A stretch of DNA of 64,000 nucleotides, taken from assembly GCF_009733535.1 (NCBI RefSeq), contig NZ_SMMI01000008.1, positions 62,001-126,000 of the forward strand, in the 5' to 3' direction. Made by a program: the position numbers and the translations under genes. This DNA comes from Sphingobacterium endophyticum (GTDB lineage Bacteria; Bacteroidota; Bacteroidia; Sphingobacteriales; Sphingobacteriaceae). Below, one piece after another: positions 1-8,360 of the stretch (its first letter is position 1; the number at the start of each line of letters is the position of its first letter). The notes beneath the pieces were generated by a model that made no database searches, was not told the DNA's origin, and saw nothing but the letters and a program-made list of their open reading frames with translations.

Positions 1-2
1 TG

Positions 3-1103
3 GCAGCAGTACCTTCTTTACTTTTTGCCCAAGAAGATTTTTCGATCAAAGGCAATCTGAAGAATGTAAATGCTCCAGCTAAAGTGTATTTGATGTATGT
101 AGATGCCGGCCAACGCCATATTGATTCTGCTAATGTTGACAAAGGACAATTCACTTATAATGGTATTGTCTCCGAACCTACTCAGGCGCAATTAATTCTT
201 TCTAATGATGGTAAATCATTACGAGAGTTAAGCAATCCAGATATGACTATGCTTTACCTTTCAAAAGGGGTAATCAACATTAACGGGGAAACCTTAGCAG
301 CTGCCGAAGTTTCAGGAAATGATATCAATAAGGATTTTTCGAAATATAAAGCTTCTATTAAAGGAATAACCGATCAATTTGCAGAGTTGAATAAAGAGTT
401 CCAAGCTGCAACCCCTGAACAACAGGAAGATGATGCTTTCGTAGGAAAACTACAGGAAAAAGCACAAGGGCTTTTTGACCAACAGGTAAAGATCAACGAG
501 GAATACGTTAAAGCAAATCCTAGCAGCTATGTAACCTTAGGTTTGTTGGATGAGATGATTAACGCAGAGAATGTGAACAGCACGGTAGCACCTGGTTATG
601 AGAAGCTATCTGCAGCACTAAAAAACACAACTCGCGGAAAAGCATTGGCGGCAAAAATCGATAAACTTAAAAAAGTAGCAATCGGTTCAGTTGCTCCTGA
701 AATTGCATTACCTGATACAACAGGGAAAGTAGTTAAATTATCTTCATTACGCGGAAAATACGTATTGATTGATTTCTGGGCAAGCTGGTGCGGACCTTGT
801 AGACATGAAAACCCTACTGTTGTTGCTGCATTCAATAAGTTCAAAGACAAAAACTTTACCGTATTTGGAGTTTCTTTAGACCGCGAAAGCGGTAAAGCAG
901 ACTGGTTACAAGCGATTAAAGATGATAATCTATCTGCATGGCCTCAAGTATCCGACCTAAAGTTCTGGCAATCTGAGGTTGTTGAGCTATATGGTATTGA
1001 AGGAATTCCACAGAATTTCCTTTTGGATCCAGAAGGTAAGATCATTGCGACAAACCTACGTGGCCCAGCACTAGAAGCTAAATTGGCTGAGGTCATTAAA
1101 TAG
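3..1103 (+). CDS. TlpA/ResA-like thiol-disulfide oxidoreductase with DUF4369-type N-terminus, 5' truncated
   Basis: The reading frame is open to the left edge, so the start codon lies outside the window. The first visible residues (AAVPSLLFAQ) look like the end of a signal peptide, so the protein is probably periplasmic. Residues about 10-110 resemble the DUF4369 domain often fused to TlpA in Bacteroidota, followed by a helical linker. The C-terminal ~140 residues are a thioredoxin fold with WCGPC (first Cys codon at 789-791) and the later cis-Pro region EGIPQNF. The family reduces disulfides in periplasmic or cytochrome-related proteins; the substrate here is unknown. A GTG at 84 could be read as a start, but it would remove the signal peptide and part of the first domain, so I reject it. 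A terminator follows. A shorter paralogue lies at 35372. Confidence 0.9.
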   Translation, partial: AAVPSLLFAQEDFSIKGNLKNVNAPAKVYLMYVDAGQRHIDSANVDKGQFTYNGIVSEPTQAQLILSNDGKSLRELSNPDMTMLYLSKGVININGETLAAAEVSGNDINKDFSKYKASIKGITDQFAELNKEFQAATPEQQEDDAFVGKLQEKAQGLFDQQVKINEEYVKANPSSYVTLGLLDEMINAENVNSTVAPGYEKLSAALKNTTRGKALAAKIDKLKKVAIGSVAPEIALPDTTGKVVKLSSLRGKYVLIDFWASWCGPCRHENPTVVAAFNKFKDKNFTVFGVSLDRESGKADWLQAIKDDNLSAWPQVSDLKFWQSEVVELYGIEGIPQNFLLDPEGKIIATNLRGPALEAKLAEVIK

Positions 1104-1123
1104 ATAACAATCTACTACAAAAT

Positions 1124-1163
1124 AAAAAAGCGAGCTAAGGATACCCTAAGCTCGCTTTTTTAT
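1124..1163. terminator. Bidirectional rho-independent terminator between the TlpA-like gene and radA
   Basis: The stem GCGAGCT...AGCTCGC (1130-1155, one internal mismatch) is flanked by A-tracts on the left and a T-tract on the right. It can therefore terminate the convergent genes from both sides. Confidence 0.85.
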
Positions 1164-1175
1164 TTAACCACTTTT

Positions 1176-2564
1176 TTATCCAAAAAGTATTCTAAATACA
1201 TCTTCTAAGGTTGCGACTGGACGTACCAGAATTTGGTATCTTTTAACATCCAATCCTTTGGTATTGTACTTAGAAATAAATATCTGTTCAAAACCAAGTT
1301 TCTCAGCTTCTTGAATTCTTTGTTCGATGCGATTGACGGCACGTATTTCTCCGGAAAGCCCTACTTCGCCCGCAAATGTTATGTTAGATGGCAGTGCTAT
1401 ATCCTGCTGTGAAGATATCAAAGCGGCGATAACAGCCAGATCTATTGCAGGATCTTCCACCCGTAATCCACCGGCAATATTTAAGAACACATCTTGAGCA
1501 CTTAATCTAAATCCAAACCTTTTCTCCAGAACGGCCAGCAACATGTTCAATCTTTTGGTATCAAAGCCCGTAGAGCTCCTTTGCGGCGTTCCATAAGCCG
1601 AGTTGGACACCAAGGCTTGCACCTCGATCATCAACGGCCTCATCCCCTCTAACATTGCGGCTACGGCAATTCCACTCACCTGTTCCTCGCGCTGCGAAAG
1701 CATGATTTCAGATGGATTGGAAACCTCCCTCAATCCTGAGCCTTGCATTTCATAAATCCCAAGCTCCGAAGATGATCCAAAACGGTTCTTTACCGCCCTC
1801 AAAATTCGATAAACATGGTTTCTATCGCCTTCAAATTGGAGAACCGTATCTACCATGTGTTCCAAAACCTTTGGGCCTGCAATGGAACCATCCTTGGTAA
1901 TATGCCCAACAATAAATACCGGGGTGTTCGTTTCTTTTGCAAATCTTAATAGCTCGGCCGTGCATTCCCGCACTTGAGAAACCGACCCTGGCGCTGACTC
2001 AATCTGGGCAGAATGAAGAGTCTGTATAGAGTCGATTACCACCACATTGGGCTCAACCTGATCGATCTGCTTAAAAATATTCTGCATGGATGTTTCCGTC
2101 AAGATATAACAGTTTGCGTTAGAACTTTGAGATAAGCGCTCCGCACGCATCTTGATCTGTTGCTCGCTCTCTTCACCAGAGATATAGAGTGTCTTTATTT
2201 TTGGAATTGACAAGGCCAATTGAAGCATCAAAGTAGATTTTCCGATACCAGGCTCACCACCAATTAACACCAGTGACCCCGGCACAATGCCTCCTCCTAA
2301 AACCCTATTGAATTCCTTATCAGGAGAAAGAATCCTTTGCTCCTCAGAATATACTATCTCATGGATGACAGCGGCTTTATTCGTACGTTTTTGCACTCCA
2401 GGAGTGACCGTTGTACTTCTCCACTCCGGCACTCTGCTGGATGCTTTTTCCACAACCTCTTCAACAAACGTATTCCATTGTTTACAGGAAGGACATTGGC
2501 CTAACCACTTAGGTGATTCATAGCCACATGATTGACAGAAATATGCTGATTTTGTTTTAGCCAT
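1176..2564 (-). CDS. radA: DNA repair protein RadA (branch-migration ATPase)
   Basis: This 462-residue protein has the full RadA/Sms layout. An N-terminal zinc finger (CQSCG...CPSC, residues about 10-27) is followed by a RecA-like ATPase with Walker A GEPGIGKST near residue 95. The RadA-specific KNRFG motif lies near residue 260, and the C-terminus is a Lon-protease-like domain without the protease active site. RadA promotes branch migration of recombination intermediates together with RecA. The length is normal for the family. Upstream on the minus strand TAAATTCG, one mismatch from TAnnTTTG, ends 4 nt before the ATG. The gene is convergent with the TlpA-like gene and divergent from the sigma-factor gene. 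Confidence 0.97.
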   Translation of the reverse strand: MAKTKSAYFCQSCGYESPKWLGQCPSCKQWNTFVEEVVEKASSRVPEWRSTTVTPGVQKRTNKAAVIHEIVYSEEQRILSPDKEFNRVLGGGIVPGSLVLIGGEPGIGKSTLMLQLALSIPKIKTLYISGEESEQQIKMRAERLSQSSNANCYILTETSMQNIFKQIDQVEPNVVVIDSIQTLHSAQIESAPGSVSQVRECTAELLRFAKETNTPVFIVGHITKDGSIAGPKVLEHMVDTVLQFEGDRNHVYRILRAVKNRFGSSSELGIYEMQGSGLREVSNPSEIMLSQREEQVSGIAVAAMLEGMRPLMIEVQALVSNSAYGTPQRSSTGFDTKRLNMLLAVLEKRFGFRLSAQDVFLNIAGGLRVEDPAIDLAVIAALISSQQDIALPSNITFAGEVGLSGEIRAVNRIEQRIQEAEKLGFEQIFISKYNTKGLDVKRYQILVRPVATLEDVFRILFG

Positions 2565-2633
2565 TGAGCGAATTTAAAAAAATGTATCTACATGTTGTAA
2601 CAATACCTTACTATTGTCGACAAATACCAATAA

Positions 2634-3140
2634 ATGAACAAGAACCTGGAGCAAGAATTTGTCAATCTTTTGGAGGATAATCAAAATATCCTGCATAAGA
2701 TATGCAAGCTCTATACCGTTGATCTAGCATCACATCAGGACTTGTTCCAAGAAATGGTAATACAGCTCTGGAAATCATATCCTAAGTTTAAAGGAGATTC
2801 AAAATTCTCAACTTGGGCATATCGCGTATCATTAAATACCGCCATTTCTCTCTACCGAGGAAAAAAAACTAAAATTGAAACCGTAGACTGGGACTACTCA
2901 TTGGCCAATATTCGTTATGAAGAGTACAACTCCGAAACCGAAGACAACCTAAAGCATCTCTATGATGCTGTCCGCCAGTTAAATGACATCGACAAGGCAT
3001 TGGTTTACATGTATCTTGAGGATAAAGATTACACAGAAATCGCTGAAACCTTGGGTATCAGCGAAGTAAATGCCCGGGTAAAAATGAACCGAATTAAAAG
3101 CAAATTGAAACAAATGCTAGCAAAGAAAGGAGTGGTATAA
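2634..3140 (+). CDS. ECF-type RNA polymerase sigma-70 factor
   Basis: The 168-residue protein has a sigma-70 region 2 at residues about 15-80 (FQEMVIQLWKSYPKF...FSTWAYRVSLNTA). The region 4 helix-turn-helix lies at about 110-160 (YTEIAETLGISEVNARVKMNRIKSKLK). Extracytoplasmic-function sigma factors redirect RNA polymerase to stress or envelope genes and are usually held inactive by a membrane anti-sigma partner. The stop codon overlaps the start of the next gene (TAATG), implying translational coupling. The regulon and signal are unknown. Confidence 0.93.
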   Translation: MNKNLEQEFVNLLEDNQNILHKICKLYTVDLASHQDLFQEMVIQLWKSYPKFKGDSKFSTWAYRVSLNTAISLYRGKKTKIETVDWDYSLANIRYEEYNSETEDNLKHLYDAVRQLNDIDKALVYMYLEDKDYTEIAETLGISEVNARVKMNRIKSKLKQMLAKKGVV

Positions 3141-3781
3141 TGGATGAATTGGACATTCTAAAACAACACTGGAAAAAAGACCAAAACTTCCCTAAAGTAA
3201 ATAAGGAAGAAATTCGTCGTATGCTTTATAAAAGCTCCTCTTCATTAGTGAAATGGATCTTTATTATATCAGTTATTGAACTGTTTGTGGGATTACTTAT
3301 CAACTTTTTGGCTTATAAATATGATATTTTTGAAAAAGAGGAGAACAATCCTTTTGAAATATTCACCAATATCATTGATGTCATATCCTATTTGGTGATC
3401 TTTTATTTTATTTATGCTTTTTTCACATCCTATAAAAAGATCAAAACCACAAACAACACCAAAGACCTGCTTTCGGACATCCTATTTACGAGAAAGACTG
3501 TCGGAAATTACATCAAGTTTAATATCTACATGATTATCTTTTCGATCGGAATTTCCACCGTACAATTGGTTTGGGAAGAGGATATCATCAATAAATCAGT
3601 TGGTCACAACATCATGTTTTTTACCCTTCTCTGTATTGTGATGTTTCTTGTAGGCTGGTTGACCATTTCGCTGATCAAGCTATATTACCGAGTGATTTAT
3701 ATCCGACTTGTTAAGAAATTAGACCAGAATTATGAAGATCTGGTTAAATTGGATCAAGAAGAAAATGCAATTAATATTTAA
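3140..3781 (+). CDS. Four-helix membrane protein coupled to the ECF sigma factor, candidate anti-sigma factor
   Basis: The 213-residue protein has a charged cytoplasmic N-terminus (DILKQHWKKDQNFP...EEIRRMLYKSSS). About four hydrophobic segments follow near residues 35-58, 78-98, 130-150 and 160-182. It shows neither a FecR domain nor a zinc-binding HxxxCxxC anti-sigma motif. Its ATG overlaps the sigma-factor stop by one base, so the two should be made together. Similar sigma/membrane pairs are common in Bacteroidota, and the soluble N-terminus could bind the sigma factor. That role is inferred from position only. Confidence 0.8.
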   Translation: MDELDILKQHWKKDQNFPKVNKEEIRRMLYKSSSSLVKWIFIISVIELFVGLLINFLAYKYDIFEKEENNPFEIFTNIIDVISYLVIFYFIYAFFTSYKKIKTTNNTKDLLSDILFTRKTVGNYIKFNIYMIIFSIGISTVQLVWEEDIINKSVGHNIMFFTLLCIVMFLVGWLTISLIKLYYRVIYIRLVKKLDQNYEDLVKLDQEENAINI

Positions 3782-3783
3782 AT

Positions 3784-3815
3784 AAAGAAGAGGGGCCTAA
3801 AGCTCCTCTTCTTTA
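3784..3815. terminator. Bidirectional terminator
   Basis: The stem AAAGAAGAGG...CCTCTTCTTT, with a further GC pairing around the loop, sits between the convergent stops at 3781 and 3797. It overlaps the C-terminal codons of the minus-strand gene, whose last residues are encoded in the stem. Confidence 0.8.
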
Positions 3816-4270
3816 TTTAAATCAATGAATGCCTCCAAAAACTGGCCCTCATCATCTAAAGCGTTAAAGACGATTTTCACCAACTTTGCATTTTTAACCT
3901 CTTCCGTTAGGGGCGATAATTTCAACTTAATATTGACTGGTTTATCTTGATGCAACAGGTAGTTCAAGTAATTCTCCCTATCAGCTAATTGAACGATTAC
4001 CCTATCGATTTGAACCGAAGTAAGCATATGCGATTGGTCTTCTGAATCGATAATTGCCGAAGCAAAAACATTTAATCTGAACTCACGCGGATTCTTTTCA
4101 TACGAAATAGCAAATAGGTCGACAACCAATGTGTCTCCTGATGCTGTAATTGACCTTAAGTCGAACTGAATATCGTCTACGATATTTAAACTGGAATCTT
4201 CTTGAGCAAATGTAAGTTTTGGTAATGCCAATACAAACATGACCCCAAGAAAAATAATAAATTGTTTCAT
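3797..4270 (-). CDS. Hypothetical exported protein
   Basis: The 157-residue protein has a clear signal peptide (MKQFIIFLGVMFVLALPKLTFAQ, cleavage after about residue 22). The mature part is rich in alternating beta-strand patterns (GDTLVVDLFAISY, REFRLNVFASA, VNIKLKLSPL) and looks like a single beta-sandwich. The C-terminus is acidic (NKEEEL). I do not recognise the family. It lies 9 bp downstream of the DUF4293 gene in the same orientation, so the two are probably co-transcribed. Confidence 0.75.
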   Translation of the reverse strand: MKQFIIFLGVMFVLALPKLTFAQEDSSLNIVDDIQFDLRSITASGDTLVVDLFAISYEKNPREFRLNVFASAIIDSEDQSHMLTSVQIDRVIVQLADRENYLNYLLHQDKPVNIKLKLSPLTEEVKNAKLVKIVFNALDDEGQFLEAFIDLNKEEEL

Positions 4271-4279
4271 AGCTATTAA

Positions 4280-4753
4280 TTAACGAAGCCTATCGGCTGA
4301 TTTAATTAACTTATTATCATTTCTTATGCCACGAATTGCAAAGGCTAAACAAAGGATGGAAACTGGCAATAAAAAGAACCCAATACCAATGTTACTTGCA
4401 CCTATGCTTTGATTGATTAATCCTAGAATATTGTTCGCTGAGACAAACATCCATACCGCAAATAGACAGATTAAAATTACTTGAACCAGAATTAAGGTCA
4501 ATTGCAATTTTCTGTTTTTAAACTGGAATATAATAAAGATGGGAATCAATGCTAAAACAACGGTAGCAATGCTCATTAACAAGAAGCTGCTCTCTTTGGT
4601 TGTTACATTATTTGCTGATGAATAAACACCGGTTACATAAATGTTCTTACCCAGCCCTACTAAATCAATGTAACCAACAAATGGAAAAATAAAGAGTCCT
4701 AAAAGAACTAGGCTAGAAAGCAATAACCAGATGGTTTGAATTCGTTGTATCAT
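4280..4753 (-). CDS. DUF4293 family four-helix membrane protein
   Basis: The 157-residue protein opens with MIQRIQTIWLLLSSLVLLG, the typical DUF4293 start, and has four hydrophobic segments (residues about 6-26, 55-76, 83-105, 120-140). DUF4293 proteins are Bacteroidota inner-membrane proteins of unknown function. It is the first gene of a two-gene minus-strand unit with the exported protein at 3797. Confidence 0.85.
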   Translation of the reverse strand: MIQRIQTIWLLLSSLVLLGLFIFPFVGYIDLVGLGKNIYVTGVYSSANNVTTKESSFLLMSIATVVLALIPIFIIFQFKNRKLQLTLILVQVILICLFAVWMFVSANNILGLINQSIGASNIGIGFFLLPVSILCLAFAIRGIRNDNKLIKSADRLR

Positions 4754-4854
4754 ATCTAAAGATTGTTAATTACGCAAATATAATACAAACAACTTAAATA
4801 GAATTTGGTTTCTAATGGGGAGTGTTAAAGCTTTGGCTATTTTTAAGTTTTCTT

Positions 4855-6852
4855 CTAGACAAAAAGTTCAATATCTATACTTGTTCCCTTTCCTATTTCA
4901 GAACGAATATCGAGCTTACCATGAAGATAATTCACTCTAATCTTGACATTTTTTAATCCAACTCCAGCCTTGACTCCTTCATTAATTCCGTTCGCTTGAA
5001 AACCTACCCCATCATCCTCTACCGTAATAAATACCACATTATCCTCCATACTGCATTGAACCAAAATATGTTTTGCATCCGAATGTTTTAATGAATTATA
5101 CAGTAACTCCTGTATAATTCTGTAGATATGGGTTTGCTGCTCCATAGAAAGATCTACAAAGGAGCCATATAGTTGTAGTTCTATCTTAGTTTGGCTATTC
5201 TGCAAGCTCTTACATAAATCGCCCAAAGAAATCTCAAGTCCAAACCTCCGCAGAGATTCAGGCATCAGATTATGCGATATACGACGCATTTCCGTGATTG
5301 CATAGTCCATATCGATTAATACGGAATTCACCTTGTCATTGGGATTGGAGAGTTGAAGGTCAAGTACTTTGTATTTGATGGATGCTAAGATACTGCCCAG
5401 TCCATCATGTAAATCCCTTGACAAACGGTTTCGCTCCTTTTCCTCACCTTGCAGCATCGCATCTAAGGACATCAGCTTTTGCTTCTGCTTTTCTTCCAGT
5501 AATTTCTGTTGATTATTAATCTCCTGTTGATGCAATAGCCTTTTATTTTTCTGATGATTCTTGAATAAAAAGTAGCCAATCAATATTAAGATTAAAGCTA
5601 TTAAGGCTATAATAATACGGGTATTTCTAATATCGCTTTCCGTTCTTTCTTTTTCAGCCTTTAAAGACAGAATCTCACTTTCCTTTTCTAAGGTTTGATA
5701 CTTTACTTCATAACCAAGGATAGACTCTCTAATTCTACGATTATACATCGTATCCTGAAGAACATCCTTCTTTTTTACCCAGGCTAGTGCATTTTTATAG
5801 TCACCTAAACCTTCATATACTTTTACATAGGAAAGCGCAACATTCAGGCTATCTTGAAAAAAAGCACCTTTGCTATTTAGTTGATTTTCTACATGGTTAT
5901 GCAGGTCATGATATGCCGCGACAAAATCACCTTTGCTGATGTTAATAAGTGTTCTTTGATAATACAGCTCCCCGATGGAACGTGGGTGTGTATTACCCAT
6001 CTTTTTAAATTCTTCAATAGCCAGGTCCATGTATTTTAAGGATTGATCAAAATTTTTCTCAAACCGATCATGAACGGCATGAACAAAATAATAGTCTTTT
6101 AATGGTATTTCCCCTTTATGTTTTTTAGAAAACCTTTCAAAATCAGCCATCAAAGCTTTCGCTTTGTCCTTTTCTTTCATCGCATGAAGGGATACAATTA
6201 AGAGTTTATAGACTTCATTTAAGGTCAAGGGATCATAATTTCCCTTTTTTAGGTAGGCTAATGCATCGCTAAAATATCTATTCGCCTCAGCATATTGGAG
6301 GTTGTTCCAAAAATTTATTCCAATTTTATAATGGATGTTTCCAGTGATCACATCATCCTTAGCTTCTAAAGCAACTGGTAAAGCCTTATTAATTAATATA
6401 TCCAGCATTTTTACATGCTTATCCTGCCATTGATAGGCGGTAGCTATATTATTAAGTGTTCTTGCACGCAGACGCTTTGCTTGTATGGAGTTGATCTTGG
6501 AAAGTTCTACTTCAGCAATTTCCATTAAACCAATGGCTTTATTTAGATCATAATCCATGTAGAACATGCCTTCATAGAACTTTCCCATACTTCCAATAAT
6601 GGGAGCTTTATCCTTCATCGCCAAACCTTGATTCAGGTACTGATGAGCTTTTGTAGAATCTGAAAAGGAATAATAATAAGAAAGCTCAAATAAAGCAACA
6701 GCCTTGTCTTCAACCTTCAAATTATCATTCAAAGTTAGGGTCAGACTGTCTATTTCTTTCTCATAGGGAAAGGAAACCTGCTGGGCGTAAGCAGAAAAAC
6801 TACCTGCTATCAAGAGCAGAAATACCGTATAAAATATACGCCTAGCATTCAT
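4855..6852 (-). CDS. TPR-containing sensor histidine kinase (HisKA_3 / NarL-partner type)
   Basis: I place the start at ATG 6852 (MNARRIFYTVFLLL), which begins a signal peptide. The frame is open to 6906, but that extension runs over the hairpin at 6891-6911. The 665-residue protein has a periplasmic TPR-rich sensor (about residues 30-400) and a membrane helix near 425 (TRIIIALIALILILIGY). A coiled coil leads to the H-box RDLHDGLG with phosphoacceptor His482, then a HATPase_c domain (EDDGVGF). Such kinases normally phosphorylate LuxR/NarL response regulators, but none is adjacent, so the partner must be elsewhere. Confidence 0.93.
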   Translation of the reverse strand: MNARRIFYTVFLLLIAGSFSAYAQQVSFPYEKEIDSLTLTLNDNLKVEDKAVALFELSYYYSFSDSTKAHQYLNQGLAMKDKAPIIGSMGKFYEGMFYMDYDLNKAIGLMEIAEVELSKINSIQAKRLRARTLNNIATAYQWQDKHVKMLDILINKALPVALEAKDDVITGNIHYKIGINFWNNLQYAEANRYFSDALAYLKKGNYDPLTLNEVYKLLIVSLHAMKEKDKAKALMADFERFSKKHKGEIPLKDYYFVHAVHDRFEKNFDQSLKYMDLAIEEFKKMGNTHPRSIGELYYQRTLINISKGDFVAAYHDLHNHVENQLNSKGAFFQDSLNVALSYVKVYEGLGDYKNALAWVKKKDVLQDTMYNRRIRESILGYEVKYQTLEKESEILSLKAEKERTESDIRNTRIIIALIALILILIGYFLFKNHQKNKRLLHQQEINNQQKLLEEKQKQKLMSLDAMLQGEEKERNRLSRDLHDGLGSILASIKYKVLDLQLSNPNDKVNSVLIDMDYAITEMRRISHNLMPESLRRFGLEISLGDLCKSLQNSQTKIELQLYGSFVDLSMEQQTHIYRIIQELLYNSLKHSDAKHILVQCSMEDNVVFITVEDDGVGFQANGINEGVKAGVGLKNVKIRVNYLHGKLDIRSEIGKGTSIDIELFV

Positions 6853-6890
6853 ATTCAATGTTAATCTATGGTCTTTTATTAAATAGAAAT

Positions 6891-6911
6891 AGGCAGTGAT
6901 TTTCACTGCCT
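6891..6911 (-). terminator. Hairpin after the 6936 gene
   Basis: Perfect 9-bp arms AGGCAGTGA / TCACTGCCT flank a 3-nt loop. On the minus strand the stem is followed by an AT-rich but imperfect U-tract. It separates the small exported gene from the histidine kinase. Confidence 0.6.
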
Positions 6912-6935
6912 ATGCATGATAAGTATAAAGATAAA

Positions 6936-7394
6936 CTATTTTTCTATTTTAATAGCAATACCATCATCCTCAATTGCCTGTACGGTTTCATCCGTAATCA
7001 TAAGCGATGTTTTCTTAAGTGCTTCAAACAATTCTTCGGAATCTCCGCTAAAAAGTACCGTTAAAGACGAGCCTGTAGCTTTGTATTTCATCTTTACCTC
7101 AGAAACCTTTTTATTTGATTCTAACCCTGTGGATATTTTTTTCAAATCGGCCAATGAAACTCCTTCTATCAGAACTGTCAAAGCTACCCCTTCTGCTTCC
7201 TTATCACCCTTTTTACCGATTAAGCCGTTTAATTTCCCACCAATTCTTCCCGCTTTTCCCGAAGCGTTATCTACTTTATTTGTGGTATTCTCTACCTTGT
7301 TCAATGCCCTGTCTATTTTATCCAAAAATCCCTGGGCGCTTGCTGCAAATGTGCAGCCTAAAATCAATGTTAATATTGCTACTATCTTTTTCAT
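6936..7394 (-). CDS. Hypothetical exported protein (about 152 aa)
   Basis: The start at ATG 7394 gives a signal peptide (MKKIVAILTLILGCTFAASAQ). Next comes a low-complexity amphipathic stretch (KIDRALNKVENTTNKVDNASGKAGRIGG), then a small alpha/beta domain (GVALTVLIEGVSLADLKKI... and VKMKYKATGSSLTVLF). I do not recognise the family with certainty. It is probably periplasmic or outer-membrane associated. It has its own terminator and is not in an operon with the kinase downstream. Confidence 0.7.
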   Translation of the reverse strand: MKKIVAILTLILGCTFAASAQGFLDKIDRALNKVENTTNKVDNASGKAGRIGGKLNGLIGKKGDKEAEGVALTVLIEGVSLADLKKISTGLESNKKVSEVKMKYKATGSSLTVLFSGDSEELFEALKKTSLMITDETVQAIEDDGIAIKIEK

Positions 7395-7463
7395 AATCAA
7401 TACATTAAATACAACACTAAATTAGTCGGTATCAGCCCCTTTTTATATACCTACTTCAGTGGT

Positions 7464-7489
7464 AATTTTTGTACATGAAAACTTGTACA
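7464..7489. promoter_or_regulatory. Small inverted repeat upstream of the 6936 gene
   Basis: TTGTAC and GTACAA (6-bp arms, about 10-nt spacer) occur in the 190-bp divergent gap between the exported-protein gene and truA. It could be an operator; nothing else supports this. Confidence 0.3.
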
Positions 7490-7579
7490 ACTCTTTAATA
7501 ATAAACAGGTAAATTCTCATATTTCAGATTTTTTACGTGTTACTTACCAAATGCTGATAAGAGCTAATTCTATATTAAT

Positions 7580-7587
7580 TACCTTTG
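7580..7587 (+). promoter_or_regulatory. -7 promoter element of truA, 4 nt before the start codon
   Basis: TACCTTTG matches the Bacteroidota -7 consensus TAnnTTTG exactly. Only four bases (CAAA) separate it from the GTG start at 7592. The expected transcription start therefore coincides with the start codon, which suggests a leaderless mRNA. No convincing -33 TTG is seen. Confidence 0.6.
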
Positions 7588-7591
7588 CAAA

Positions 7592-8350
7592 GTGGAAGAA
7601 CAGACACCTAAATACTTTTTGGAAATTGCGTATAATGGAACGGCATATCATGGCTGGCAAATTCAAGAAAACGCGGTCTCCATTCAAGAGAAACTGAATG
7701 CTGCTTTAGCTATTCTTCTGCGGGAAGAGGTGGAAACAATTGGTGCAGGTCGAACTGATGCCGGAGTACATGCAAAACAGCTCTATGTTCACTTTTCAAA
7801 TGCGAGTCAGATTTTGAAAAACTCTGATAAATTTATCCATTCCTTAAATGCCCTATTACCTTTCGATATTTCTGCAAAGCGATTACTTGTAGTCTCTAAT
7901 GATGCGCATGCAAGGTTTGATGCTACTCAACGTAGTTATGAATATCATGTACATTTTCAAAAAGATCCTTTTCTACACCTGTTCTCTTGGCAACTGAGGG
8001 ATATGCCAGATGTAGAAAAAATGAACATTGCAGCGCAAGATTTGTTAGGAAAACAAGATTTTTCCTGTTTCAGCAAATCCAACACCCAAGTATTCACTAA
8101 TAATTGCGATATTAAACGGGCTGAATGGGTTTGGGAAGGAGACAGACTTATATTCCATATCACTGCAGATCGTTTTTTGCGAAATATGGTTAGAGCTATT
8201 GTCGGAACACTAATGGAAATCGGCTTAGGAAAAAAGCCTGTGGAACATATAAAAGAGGTAATTAGAAGTATGGATCGATCTAAAGCTGGAATATCCGTTC
8301 CTGCCTGTGGATTATATCTAACAGAGGTTGCCTATCCTTATATTGATTAA
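7592..8350 (+). CDS. truA: tRNA pseudouridine synthase A (TruA)
   Basis: This 252-residue enzyme forms pseudouridine at positions 38-40 of the tRNA anticodon stem-loop. It carries the conserved catalytic-Asp motif GAGRTDAGVHA (residues about 51-61), the early Y-N-G-T-x-Y-H-G-W-Q motif and the C-terminal FLRNMVRAIVG motif. It begins with GTG; there is no in-frame ATG nearby and the protein already starts right at the core fold. The -7 element lies 4 nt upstream, leaving no room for a ribosome binding site. The ABC exporter gene follows within about 10 bp. Confidence 0.96.
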   Translation: MEEQTPKYFLEIAYNGTAYHGWQIQENAVSIQEKLNAALAILLREEVETIGAGRTDAGVHAKQLYVHFSNASQILKNSDKFIHSLNALLPFDISAKRLLVVSNDAHARFDATQRSYEYHVHFQKDPFLHLFSWQLRDMPDVEKMNIAAQDLLGKQDFSCFSKSNTQVFTNNCDIKRAEWVWEGDRLIFHITADRFLRNMVRAIVGTLMEIGLGKKPVEHIKEVIRSMDRSKAGISVPACGLYLTEVAYPYID

Positions 8351-8360
8351 TAAAGAAACT

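Noticed and set aside
6916..7425. A 169-codon plus-strand frame opposite the small exported protein
   Set aside because: The minus-strand gene has a signal peptide and its own terminator. The plus frame is Ser/Phe-rich shadow sequence and would begin in that terminator region.
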